From Choristocarpus tenellus KU-1152 (lineage: Eukaryota; Phaeophyceae): 23,206 nt of DNA. Position numbers and translations under genes: made by a program. Positions 11,030 through 23,206 of this stretch are shown here, piece by piece (the stretch's first letter is position 1; each line of letters opens with the position of its first letter). The DNA is taken from NCBI GenBank assembly GCA_964200185.2, contig CAXNAD020000261.1, positions 1 through 23,206 on the forward strand. Reading direction: 5' to 3'. The notes under the pieces are model-generated. The model ran no database searches. It was not told where the DNA came from and was given only the letters and a program-made list of their open reading frames with translations.

Positions 11030-14022
11030 GATGATACGATGAACCAGCGAGATGGATGCGTGGTTCATACAGAAAACACATACGAGTACTTCAAGCAAAC
11101 GAATAATAATATGATAGTTGAAACAATGAGACGGTTTCCAAATTCCAAATATAATATATTATTACAGATTTGTTTTGTAAGAAAGAAAAGGAATATGAAG
11201 AGAAGGTAACAAAACGCAACAGAATGATGGAGACTGGAGAGGAGGAAAGACCATGCAAAGAATTACAGCAAACATAACCGCACAAAGTAGTACTACATCA
11301 CATACACCGACAGAGTACTGGGTAGGCATTATTTGTACGTAAAATGGGCGAGGAAACAACAAAGAGGAATACTCCTATATAGAATCTATAAAGAAAGGGT
11401 GAGAATTAAGGGAGGAATCCCATTTATTCACCAACTCTCTCCTATTAAAATAACCCATCGACCCAGAGAGTCTCTGATTTAAAGCGTCAAATTCTTCTAA
11501 ACATGACAACTGAAATATTTAGTCTTAGAAGTGATTTAATAGGTCCCTTTCAGCTGAAACCCTCCGTCCCCCTACCTAGTACAATATGATACAATATGAC
11601 TCGCTAGGTCACCCAGAAATATCTCTGCCTGTATAGTGTGCCAACACGCCCTAAGCTTTCTACCGCGAAGGTGTTGAGGTTAAAACTACGAGAGTCAAAA
11701 GTTCCTTTATTGTGGTCACGCTTGTCGCCTCTGCTACAACACCAGCGATGCCATTTTTGTTTGATGAGCTGAGGAGGTGGCAGTCAGGTTGTACTTCAGA
11801 GGGGTCCTTTTCCCTGTAGGGGGCAGTAGCTGCATTGGAGAGAGTTCCTAAATAGATTGTATACTGCGACATCATCGTGAAACTTTCGCATCCAGTCGAT
11901 TTCCAGTCGATTTCATATAGTAGTCGTGAAGGGGATGAGGCATGATGGAAAGGGTGCACAGTAATAGAAAACAAATATGCAAACACAATGACAGAACAAC
12001 GTTATTTTGGTGCATGTGCTACGCCGTACCAACTTGTTTTGTTGATTTGGATGTGAATGAAGATGTATGCTACAGTTATACTTAAGTATTATATATCGTG
12101 CTCGGCATCTATTTACTGATCCTTATCCCATGACAATTATATATATCTGTCAAACTGGTCTAGATCCGTCCTACCTACACTTGTAAGGTAGATTATACAT
12201 GCTTCCAAGTACTAAAAAAAGTAGACATGAGATACCACAACGTAGTGTGTCATATACTGTGGACCCTTGAAAACCAATACTACCACAGCATAATAAGAAT
12301 AAATAATTCAGTGTGAGTGATACGGAGTTGCCATCTAATCTGTACACCTCTCCCCTCCTCCTGGCCTGATGGCCAAGCCCCTAAAGAAGAAGCACTGTGC
12401 ACAGCAGAAGTTAGCGAATTGAGAAGACCCAAGTCACGTATATATCTATCCAAACAAAACGTATACATCTACCCGGAGTACACAAGGAGGTAATTGTACC
12501 AGAGTAGTTTGTGAACCCAAGCCTTAATTGCCTCTTTTGATAGAAGCTAGAACCACTAGCAAAATTTGCGTGATTATCCCATTAAAAGCAAATGCTTCTA
12601 GTTAGTGCCACTCTATTGGACAAACCAGTTCAACAAGAGTTCTCCTTATTGTTGCACAAGAATATAAACTATTGGATTCAATATAACGGCATGCAGAAGG
12701 AATATGTGTGCTCTTCCGCACACTGAAGTTATCGCCGACGCATACATATGTGCTGACTGTTAAAATGGACAAAGTTAACCTCTGCTAGGATCATTTTAAA
12801 AGCTGTACAAATACGCTCCCTGACAATAATACTCTAGAGTAAACAACCATAGCCTTGGTTTGTACAAACCTAAATTCAACAAGGACACCTCCTGCTGATG
12901 CTGCATGGAAATACCCACTATTGGGCTTGATACAGCACTAGTAGCATGTACTGCATTTCTGCACACTGACATTCCAGAACTTGTTGTTTGTTGAAATTGA
13001 TGGGCAACTTCTTGCCCATATACGTCCATAAATGTATAAACAGTTGTGAAATTGTGCAACGCCCTCTGTTGTAATACAAGAACCAACATACATTTCATAT
13101 TTAGAATGAAGAAGCATTTTTTTTATGAGACGTCGCTAATATTATCACAAGTAGCTGGAAGAGCAGTCGTACACGGAGTGAAAGCACTGCAAATACTCAT
13201 GTGGTACAAGAAGAGATACTTGTCTGAGAATTTCAGCCCCATACAACACCCTGGTAAAACCTTGTTTTGCTCTTCCATAGGTTGTTTGAATCGCCCTTAA
13301 AGATGCACTGAGTATGGGACGATCCTATCCCACAGCCTGTCCCCTAGTACCTCCAATATTATCCATTAAGTTGGTTAGATCCTATTTCTTTGCACATGGA
13401 AGGTTTTCCAGTCGGAAGATAGGTATCGAAATCCTGAAAACTAAATCGACACTGGGACTGGATCTAAACTCCTAACCTCCTGTCATTGCTGATCTGCCAC
13501 ACAGTGAGTGGGTGGCCTATCAAGCTCTATCCACTAGAATACTCCATTCACGATTTTTTTAAATGGCCACTTCTATACAATCTTAGCCTAGCCTAGTCCT
13601 AATCAACCTCTAACCTATATAGCACTGCTGTTAATGTTGTCGTAATGTAACACGTCTATGCACGCATTACTGCTGTACGGGTAGCTCATACGATGAAGTG
13701 GACTCTTTGTACAACTGATAGGAACAGTTGTTCTACCTCATACAATGACATGACACCAGAACGCAGGCCTTGTGCGAGTCGACTCTGGCAAGGCGAAGGC
13801 GTGGAGCAATCAACTTTCGCTGATCATCAACCTGTAAATATGAGAGCAGATAAATAATGTTTGGAGTATTTTTTTATTGTAAAGAAGAGAAAGAAAACAC
13901 GTACAATCCTTCGCCCTTCGTTTCGGAGACCTCTCAAACTCTACCTCATGACAGACAGTAGTCAGTGGCTTAGGGAACGTCGAGCGATTTTTGAACTGGA
14001 TCACAAATAGAATCGTAGTGAT
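11030..14022. other. Intergenic stretch with weak coding candidates
   Basis: No gene can be supported. Minus-strand open frames at 11660-11986 (contains MMSQYTIYLGTLSNAATAP), 12796-13098 (after a plausible acceptor TTACAACAG at about 13061) and around 13135-13290 look mildly protein-like. However, overlapping frames are equally open and no phase-consistent chain emerges. The upstream flank of the topoisomerase gene (about 13700-14022) should hold its promoter, but I see no clear TATA or initiator. Confidence 0.3.
13458..13535 (-). repeat. Possible tRNA-derived SINE remnant (A and B boxes)
   Basis: Read on the minus strand, 13535-13524 gives AGTGGATAGAGC, like a tRNA A box (TGGYNNAGAGC type). 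Bases 13472-13458 give GGAGTTTAGATCCAG followed by TCCC, like a degenerate B box (GGTTCGAATCC). The span from the start of A to the end of B is 78 bases, longer than in a standard tRNA (about 55). This argues against a functional tRNA and for a SINE head or tRNA pseudogene. No second copy occurs in this window. Confidence 0.3.
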
Positions 14023-17000
14023 ATGGAGGCAGAGAGCAGTATCACACACCACTTCACTCAGAACTTCGAGCTCAGTGGGTTCGGTTCGCCAGGAGAGGCT
14101 TTGGTGGTGCGTTCGGTCAAACGGATATCGAAAACATGGGTATCAAACGTGCTCGATTCTGACACCTTCCCACCCTCTCTAGTCCAAAGCTCTTTACCTA
14201 ACTACCCTCTGTGATAGCCCCCAAATGCCTCGTGCTTGGTGATATATTCCCAGAAAGCTTGTATGAAAACGATTATTGTAGAACATGTCCGCACTTTCCC
14301 TAATGCGTCGTACAGGTACCACACTTCTGTCACGATTTGTGTCAATACCGGTTGTCAGGATGGAGTTGTTGGATGAAAAACTGCCGAGTACGTTTTGCTT
14401 CCACGCTTCCTTGGCCTCTCCCCCCTCCTACCTCTGTGTCTCCCCTTTTGCACACGTTGCTTTTGCATTAGTAAGTCACCTCACATGATTACTAGGAGAC
14501 ACTAGAGAAAGCGGGGATACCAAATGCTCGTAGATCGATTCGTCGGGTCCAGCATTAAGTATGCACACAAGTGCTCTGTTGTAATTCTTGCTTCATAAGG
14601 TAAGCGTTCAATGGTTGTATTTGATCGTGTATCTAACGAGAGCGAAGGGAATCGGAGTTAAGGAAGTTATACCGGAGCGAACATTGAACAGTAGACAGGG
14701 ATAGTGGCATCGGTATTGCATTTTATGAGTAACAGCAGAGGATAGGTGTGGTTCTATCCTATCTTGTTTTTGAAAATAACAGCCTTTAGGTTGGATCGTT
14801 CGTGCCAGCTCTGAAGTTTGTCGTCTTCGACGTAGAGTCTTGTTGACTACTTCACCTAGTAGTCCATAACGATCAACTCTACCGCACGCACCACACGAAC
14901 GTCTCATCATGCTCACCTCTGTGGCACCCACCCAGCTAAAAGGTAGACGCATATCAACATATGGTCGTCTAGCCCACTGCCACACGATAGTTCTAGGTTG
15001 TTCCTTGGAACATCTTCTCCCTCCGCGTTTGCATTTGGAACATCTAATAAAGCAACGGGTTGATATTTTGTGCTCATTCAGTTCCAGTATTTTCAGTCCT
15101 TGTTCATTTAGATTCATATTTCACCTCTACCTTGTTCTTCAGTCGTTTCAGAAAAGCTGGCTTTTGGATGTGAACGTTGATTCACCTCTTTCTGTACCGG
15201 ATTTGTGTATCATTCACAGCAAACTGTCAAGGAGCTCGTGGACAATGCAGTTGATGCTTGCCGCAATTGCAGAACCAATCAAGGTGCACCAACAGTGCGT
15301 GTAGTTCTTCGGCGAACAAATAAACTCCATCAAGAGAAAGGGCACCTTAACACGACTGGTCTTATTGATGAAGGTAAGTCAAGGGTGCTCACATGTTGTA
15401 CTTCGATTTGCAAGTTTTTAAGTGGAGACCTCCAAGCAATTAACTTTCGCTATTCTTGGATCTACAGTACCCCTGCACAACATTTTCGAATTTCCTCAAA
15501 CAACAGATCGCGCCTGTGTACTCGAGGTGTGATCTACAGTGTGTAAGAGTGTAAGAATGTACACGTGGAGATTAAATATTCCTCTGCAATTTATATCCAG
15601 GTATTGTACGATAGAGTTTCCTAAAACTATTGTTATCCATACTTAAGGAGAATACCTGCAAGTTATGACACACCAAGACTCTCAAAACAAAGTGGGGACT
15701 TAGGTAGCTGTGTCCACACGATCTATCTTCCTGGCAGGGACTAAATTTGGGTGGAACTACCCCTGTGATTTGCTTGCCCTTCGGCATGATCAGGTTCTCT
15801 AGAACTTCAAGTTGTGGACAACGGTGTAGGTTTGACAGACATAAAGGGTTCACTTGCCCTCTTTTCCTCCACCAAATCGGGTCACAGGCTCAGCAAGAAC
15901 GCAGGTGAGCCTTCACAACTGCTGGTGACATTCAGTTTTCAAGTTTACTTGATTTTCTTTACCACAAACGTCAAATGCAATTTAAGGTCTTGTTATCAGC
16001 TATCCCACATTCTCTATTCATTGCTGCAGCAGGATTCATAGCACAGAGCAGTAACTTGTCTTACTGTGCTACATGTCTGAGGAACAATAGTCACCCATTC
16101 CACCAATCCGCAACAAGCACACTTCAAGCCGAGGAGAATAAGTGTCGTGCCATGAAAATTGTACATCACCTGGAACCTTAAAAAGGCAACAGCACAGCAA
16201 AGTTACGTGACATGTACATGCCACCACTTGTTGACTCTACTTAGACTTCACCTTAGCGAGTGAACACACACTCTCTCACAATGGTCATAGGACCCTAGAG
16301 AAAGCATACTGAGTCACTGGATTAGAGCTGTATTGCAATGTCGACTTAATTCACTAGTCAAGAACCAGTGGTGTTGTAATTTGAGGGGATTTTCTTATAA
16401 CATGTTAAATCAGCTTGAAAAGAGTGAATATTCTGATTTTTACTCAAATAAATCGTGCAACACTCGAGGCGAGGGGCGTGAAACGTTGAGCGCTGCCAGG
16501 TGAGTGTGAGGAAACATTTATAGCTGCGAGGAACTAAAGCAAATCATACACTGCACATATGCACCAGAAATAATGCACTATCAGAAATATTTCAATTGAG
16601 ACCTGGATTATTGCACAATTGAACAAATCAAATTGATTGTAGCCACAATTCACAACAATAATTGTGAGCCTCGTACTATTTCTCTCCTCTGAGAAGGGAT
16701 GAAATATGTATTTAGTAGTACAATAGAACGCACTACAACATACCACAACAGTCATAACATCCTACAGCATACTACCTGCATCATCCAACACTAGTATATG
16801 ACATATCATATGTATTGCCATCCCAGAAGAATTAGAGGTGTTCACTCCACACTTGACCCCCCTTCGGCATCTGATCTCTTCATTCAAGCATTATCTCATC
16901 ACTTCCCTTGCTCTCCTATCGATATATAATCATTGCTGGTGGACATGTAACCAGACACGGTTCAAGCAGGAAAGTATGGCCTAGGTTTGACATTGTCACT

Positions 17001-20000
17001 ACTGTACTCACAGGTACATTTTGGAGGGGTCATCAAGGTGAGCTATCATACCATGCTTAAAAAAAACACACAGGCACATATGCATGCAGAGTGTTAAGTG
17101 CAATAGCTTTCTTAGATACAAAATATCAAGGAGCTGTAATTTCACTTCTTGCAGTGCTTACAAAGAAAATGTACACATTTTCCTCTGTTGTCCGTTATGT
17201 AGTAGGGTATTCAATATTTAGCTACTACTTTCGAAGTCTCAATACACCTAACCCCCAACGCTAACCCTAACCCTATTGTTCTCTCTGGTTTTCATTTTCA
17301 TCATTTATGTCAACACATTATTGATCTTTACATTAGCTACGAATATTTTCTCAAGAGTTTAACACACCCACCTCATTCCTGCTTTCTTGTCTTATTAGCA
17401 TCTGCACACAAAACAAGATGCACAAGCAATGCCACTGGAATTTTTGAGAGATAGTACCATTGAATTTCTTTTGTCTCACATACTGTTGCAGAAGGAGACA
17501 TCTTTCCTTTGGCTGCGTGACCTTTCAAAATTCCACTCTCTTTTGCTCTCTCACACTGATGACCAAACATGGTGCCATTCAACACACTGCCACTAAAACC
17601 AATCACAATTTACTGAACACCTGGCCATCAACGCTAAGGTTAGGTTACATCCGCTGCAGAGCACTCAGCCCATTGGACACTAATGAGGTGCCGGATCAAC
17701 ACCTGTACAGGAGAGCCGACAACTGACTACTCCAAGACTGGAGAGAAGCCTGAAGGGTTCAGGTGACTGACCTTAGTATAATGTGTTGCTACAACTAAAA
17801 AAAGATGAAGTATATCAACTTTCGGACAAGTATTCTCAGATTGGACATTTTCTTCAATATCTACTGTAGTCTATGTGTGTGTGCTCTATACATGTTCCCA
17901 AAAGAGGTCGGAAGTCCTTCAACCAAAGGTATGAACTGTTCGCCATTCAAACAAAGGCTGTCTTATGCACCAACTTCTCAAAACCTCTTTTGGGTCCACC
18001 CAAATTCCTCTATGCATGCGCAAATGGGGGAACATAAGTTAATTATGCGTCTGCTAACTGATTTCTCTCCCCTTTTAACCTGAGGTAGCTCAGGCAGTGA
18101 CATTCGCATTTTGGTCCCTGGTACAATAGATGCCATGGCATATGCAAAGCCTCGATTGGAAGCACTATTTCTGCGAATGAATCTTACAGCTGACCGACCT
18201 GCAGAGGTGACATTAATTTGCGAGGTACGTTCTCAATAAATAGTTGCGATGAAATTAGAGGTTGAAGACACTGTAAATACAGTCCTCAACCTTTCTACAA
18301 GGTGTAGTGCAGAGTATTTTGTAGTTATGCCATTATCTCCTAAGCTTAAGCTTGAAAGACACCACTTCATTAAAAAAACATGGTGTATTTTCAGGAATTG
18401 GAAAATAACTGTTGTAGGGCACTAGGGCTGCAAGTGCTGCTTGTACTGCTAGAACTACATTGGAGGGTCATACTAACCAAGACAGAGCTTCGCTATCAGG
18501 ATTACCCAAAATGGAAACCCCCCCCGTCTGTCTTGTATGTTATGAAAAGGGTTTGGGGGCTTCTGTGATGCACATGAAACATCAATATAGGGCAAATTAC
18601 ACAAGAGTAAATTGAGTCATACATTGCAAAATGAGCTAAATATGTAGTACCTCTCAGTATGACTCAGAGGTCTTTCTCCTGGGGACTTTCTCACTTGGCA
18701 ATAGATGGAAAAATCTTTGCTGTTATGTCGAGAAGTTTGAAGTGCTCTAGTGACTTGCTTGAAGTGGAAATGTGAGCAATATCTTCAAGTGCATTAATCA
18801 GTAGAAAACAGATCAGCAACAAATAACCATTCTGTTGTGGACAAATACCTAGTGCTATCCCTAATCCTTGTGGTTCAAAGGTTCCATAACACCACATATT
18901 TATGTCATCATCCAATCCTTCCTTCACAGAGTTGCCTATGTGACATGACCCTGTCAATCTCCCGAGGAGGGGCTCACACCCCCCCACAACTGCTGCTGGA
19001 CAATGATGATCTTGTGGACGCGTTTACATTTGGTCTCATGGAGCTTCTCCATTGGGAGGCAGCATTTCACATGCAAGAGTTCAGGCAGGCCTTTGCCAAG
19101 GGAATTGGTGATGACGGATGTGGTGAATATGTTGGCCCACTTGGTGGCGAGGAGATTTTTCCAGAAGATGTGGCGATGTTTGAATGCGAAGTGAGTTGAG
19201 ACACGATCTATTCATTACCTTTGGTGAGGTCAGAGACTGGCGATCTATAATATATCCATTTTACTAGACTATTGTGGTATATATATCTCAAGGCAGAACT
19301 CAGTTGCTCCCATTCTTACTACAATTTTATTTTCCCTTGGTTTCCACATATATAGTTGTGAACCTGTTCAATACAAACACCTTGCTTCTTTACATGATAT
19401 TTTAGGCTCTAATCACACAGAAAGCGAGATCCTGGAATGAAACATCTTGAACCTCATTAACAGAACGATACGTCAATGCGTTCACTGGTACTCGGAGTGC
19501 TTGGATATTGTTTCATATCATACTACAAAATGTTGCTTGCTATTAACTGCAGACTACCGCACACTGTCATAGCCAATGCTCTCAACTACATGGCATAATT
19601 TCTCATCGGATTTAAATTTAAGGTGAAGGCACAAAAAGAAGTAAGCACTCTTGAAAACCATGCACTACAACTTGTATTGTTTTCTCCTCTATACCCACCG
19701 GGGAACCCCCATTTGTCCATTCCCTGCAAACCTTTGAGTCATGGAAGCTTGCCTCTCCTGTTACAAGCACTTAGTTTTGTTATACATCCGCCGCAACACT
19801 CTTTTAAATTTACTTTGTTGCATAATTGTGATGCACAGGGCAAGGGGGACAGGATGCGGATTGAAGTGGCGGTTGCTCTTCAACGGATAGCACAGACTGG
19901 GACAACGTCCAAATGCAGGGGATTCAAACGTGACAAAGAGTGTTTTCAAAGTGATTTTAGCGAACCAATGGTGAGAAAAACTTACACTGGTCTTGGTATG

Positions 20001-22664
20001 GAATGGATTCGAAAATGATATTTGCAATCATAGGGGTTTCACATGCAATCGATCATATTTGACTTCCTAACTAGATGTTTCTTACTTTGAAGTATGTCTT
20101 CGTAGAATACTGCATACAATGGTAAGTACCTCTAACTACATGGGGTGCTATTGCATATTTCTATTTCTTGGTGAGTAAGCAAGAGTAGAATTACCATCAA
20201 CTCCAATCACTCACCTACACCAAGTACTTTGTTGAATGTTAATCTGTAAAACCTCATCAATGTAAGTAGAGGAGATTAAAACCTGTGTGGCATGCCAGGA
20301 CCTCAGCTTGTCTCATCCCAAGAAGTCTATTCTGTGCAGAAAGTAACCCTCTACCCCCCAACTCTGCTCAGTGAAATGGAGACAGTTACGATTCCGACAC
20401 AAGGCCTCCTTCATAATTAGGCTAATTAATAGAGAGTAGAAGGCATACCCAGCATCAAAATGTCATGATACTTAGCATTACGAGTGCAAGCAGATTCAAG
20501 TGATCTCTACAAGAGAATATTTGTTCAGCCAAGCTGAACATCACCACCACTTATAACTGCAACTATAACCCCAAAATTCAATAGGGACCTATCAATAGTT
20601 GTTTGGATTATCTCTCTAGCGCAGCTTTACAAGTGTGAAGTGTGATGCTGGCTTACAAGCTTTGAATCCATATATATATATACGACATTCATTGACGCTG
20701 TGGATCTGCTCCTTCACCAACTATCAGCTCCTCCTTGCCTTCTTGAACCACTCCCCCTTTGTCTGTCCACACACTTGCCAGGTAACCTCATGCTCCCCAA
20801 TTGCACCTGATCTTATCCGAAGGCAGACATCACTAGTGCCCACCACCGTGCCTTTACTACTCCACCGCTTTGTCAATCACGTACCACTGTTGGACACACA
20901 AAGCTCAACTGCGTGTGCCCTTTGTGCTGGAGTGGCAAGGGCTAATTGGAGGCGACTGGGTCTATCTTTGTCCCCAGCCAGGATGAGAGAGCACGAGGGG
21001 CGGCTAAGGTTTACTGTTTCTGAGGCGCCAACTTCCCTTAAGGCATGTTGGTTGATGCTGCTGTCGATGTTGCTGCTGTGTTTGTGATTGTGCGAAGTTA
21101 CCTAGTCATAGTGGAGATTATGTGGTGACACAGGAGTCTCAGAGTAGGTCAGTTTGCAATCAAGGGGGTGACGTATTAACGACAAATAATCCACAGTGAT
21201 GTAGGTATCACAATGAGATTGGGGGTGCATTATTGACAAAAACACCCTCCAAATTTCTTGAGCCTAGAGCCTTGATGAGGAGGGATAATAACCAAAATGA
21301 GGTTACCTTGAAGATCAATATTATATTATTTTTTAGTGCCATACAATGCACAACAAAAAGGGAATATTGATGTGACTACTAGGGCAACCAGGGATGGTCC
21401 CACCAGCCCAATCGTATCAATTGTTTCCAGCATACTCAGTATCCCAGTATAATGCGTTTACAATCTTATTAGCAGTGCAGGCAGAGGCCACCCCTCCCAT
21501 TAACTCCTGTGTTGTGGATAAGGGATAGTGTTCTTTGGTTGGTGGTAGATACATCCACACAAAGGCACACTTCGAGTTTCAAAACACATATTTGATTCGA
21601 GAGGATACTCATGAGCTTTCGGAGCTGGTTTTTGTTACCGTGTTTACCTGAGTGCTGTTGCTACCCCTATAATGTTTTCTATGCACCTCAGAGATGGCAC
21701 TCATTATATGTTTGCACTTGTGTCGTCTCTCCTTTAACATGTATCGTTGCACTACAACTCTGGTATACCAAACCTCCCCCACCAGGCATCATTCAGTCAT
21801 GACCAGCCCTCGCTCCTCGAGGTCCCTCTGAGCCTTGGAGCTAACAGTGTGTGCAGTTTCCTTCAGTAATATGCTGCTATATATATAATTTCCTTTGGTG
21901 GCTTCTGATTCAGAAATCGAGGTTTTGTTGGGCTATATGCGCATTACACTTCTCTGAAAGTGCACTGAATTTGTTCCTATGCACGTATGCAGCTAAAAGG
22001 TGCTCCATGGTCGGCCCTGGAGGGTATCAAGGCTGTCCATGTCTCGGTTTCAGTTACTGCCGACTCTGTTCCCTTCGCAAGTCTCAGGAAGGATGCAATA
22101 TCCCACACAGAGGTGAGGTCAATCAAGACTCTCTCCCTGACCCATGGTGATTTTTGATACCCCACATCCTACTTTAAGGACTATTTCATCCAATACGCAA
22201 GTAGCGGGTACTTAATATTATTTTTACAGTATGCATGTTTCCAAGCACTCAGCATGGGACATACTTGCCCGCAGATCATTTCTTCACTGAGAATGATATT
22301 TTTCTAATGCATGATTAAATCGGTAATCAGGAAGTGTAAATGACAGTAAACTAGTCAATATTATACTCCCTTGTACTTCAGAGCACAACAACCTGCCTAT
22401 ATGATGTTTTGTGTCTAGGATGTGATCCCAAAGATACATGTGTTAAGGACATACAAAGACACCACCAGCCATTCCTTTCTTCATTAACAATTACCAAATG
22501 GATTTCAGGAGTATACATCGGCTACAACTAATGCTCTACAAGCTGCTTTACTTTCCCTTTTACATCGAGAGGTTGGGGGATTCCGTTCAGCCAGAGAGGC
22601 GGCCCTGGAAATGCTTTTCCAGGTTAGGAAACACACGCACTTCCTTAACAATGGCATGGGCTAG
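14023..22664 (+). CDS. Topoisomerase VI subunit B-like GHKL ATPase (spliced)
   Basis: Homologue of the ATPase subunit that pairs with Spo11/Top6A; in eukaryotes such proteins act in meiotic break formation or genome decatenation. Exons: 14023-14106, 15220-15373, 15794-15904, 16970-17037, unresolved exon(s), 18085-18224, 18930-19190, 19623-19640, 19839-19970, 20782-21042, 21993-22112 and 22509-22664. All resolved junctions keep phase. The ATG at 14023 follows an in-frame TAG by four codons. Exon 1 ends GFGSPGEALV and joins QTVKELVDNAVDAC (N box, E..DN). Next come VVDNGVGL (DxGxG), FSSTKSG and NAGKYGLGLTLSLLYSQ (GxGLT lid motif), so the ATP site looks intact. SGSDIRILVPG and KPRLEALFLRMNL close the GHKL region. 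The transducer shows LLLHRFVNHVPLLD, NWRRLGLSL (position of the WKxY motif) and VPFASLRKDAI. No clear helix-2-turn-helix domain is seen between them, which leans towards the meiotic TOP6BL type; this is inference. Residues expected after HFGGVIK (about 40) are missing because the exon(s) at 17038-18084 were not resolved; 17711-17762 is a phase-compatible candidate. Without these the model gives about 500 residues. The last exon is read through GTTAGG to TAG at 22662-22664. Confidence 0.8.
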
Positions 22665-23206
22665 CAAATTCATCGAGTGTAATGGGTGTCAGAGCAGTTG
22701 TGTGCACAGTGGTCTGCACATTGCTGATTTTGTGGGAAACAAGGAAACCATGATACCATGACACCAGTACATTTTCATCCAATAAATACTGACGACAATG
22801 CAACGTGGCTTGCCCTGCCTGATTGCTGGCATATCACTCTTTATCACTTTGCACTAGTGGAAAACAGGATATTAAACATTTGTACAGTTTGATTGGAGGA
22901 TGTAACAACTGCCAGACAAGTTATTAAAAATGTAACAGATCCAATACAATAATCCCATCCTACCTTTGCATAACAGCGATTTCTGAAGGATGCAATCACA
23001 AAATATGTCCAATACTCTATCAGTTTTATGGATTGTCCTGTCTGGCCCTTGCTACCTGTCTCCTTCCCTGGTCTTCCTCGTGTCCCCATTTTCCGCCCTT
23101 GAATTTTTTCACCCCTGCCTCCCTAGAAAACGATCCCCTTGAATAACAACTGACCCAAAGTATCTGGGGGGCCGGGGGGGTCTACACCAGGGTGTCCATT
23201 TGGACC

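Overview
The window is eukaryotic nuclear DNA. Coding is sparse and split into short exons with mostly GT-AG introns of about 50 to 1100 bases. There are AATAAA-type poly(A) signals, short interspersed elements with terminal inverted repeats, a minisatellite and TTAGGG-type interstitial telomere tracts. No bacterial operon, CRISPR array or viral gene is visible. The organism cannot be fixed from sequence alone. A topoisomerase VI B-like gene, a DUF389 membrane protein and TTAGGG repeats would fit an early-branching invertebrate (for example a sponge) or an alga/protist; this is inference.

Layout. 1-3.7 kb: no confident gene; a 13-bp minisatellite (2101-2270) and other simple repeats. 3.8-8.06 kb, minus strand: a multi-exon DUF389-family membrane protein whose conserved core is rebuilt from phase-matched exons. 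8.55-9.24 kb, plus strand: exons of an unrecognised Cys-rich protein, 5' end not found. 9.69-11.03 kb, minus strand: a five-exon gene for an unrecognised protein of about 230 residues, with all splice phases matching. 11.0-14.0 kb: only weak coding candidates and a possible tRNA-derived SINE remnant. 14.02-22.66 kb, plus strand: a gene for a topoisomerase VI subunit B-like ATPase (TOP6B/TOP6BL type) in at least twelve exons, including an 18-base microexon.

Four copies of one non-autonomous DNA transposon (MITE, about 255-270 bp, 23-bp terminal inverted repeats, 3-bp target duplications) lie between 5.3 and 9.6 kb, in introns or between genes. One copy sits exactly at an exon edge and supplies part of the splice donor, so it may have created an intron. 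The two ends of the window are inverted copies of a 56-bp repeat.

The genes show no obvious shared pathway. The DUF389 gene and the Cys-rich gene are divergent, and the Cys-rich gene converges on the unknown minus-strand gene with a MITE between them. Exon models were made by hand from splice consensus, reading phase and family motifs. The first exon of the DUF389 gene and one or more exons of the topoisomerase gene between 17.04 and 18.08 kb remain unresolved.
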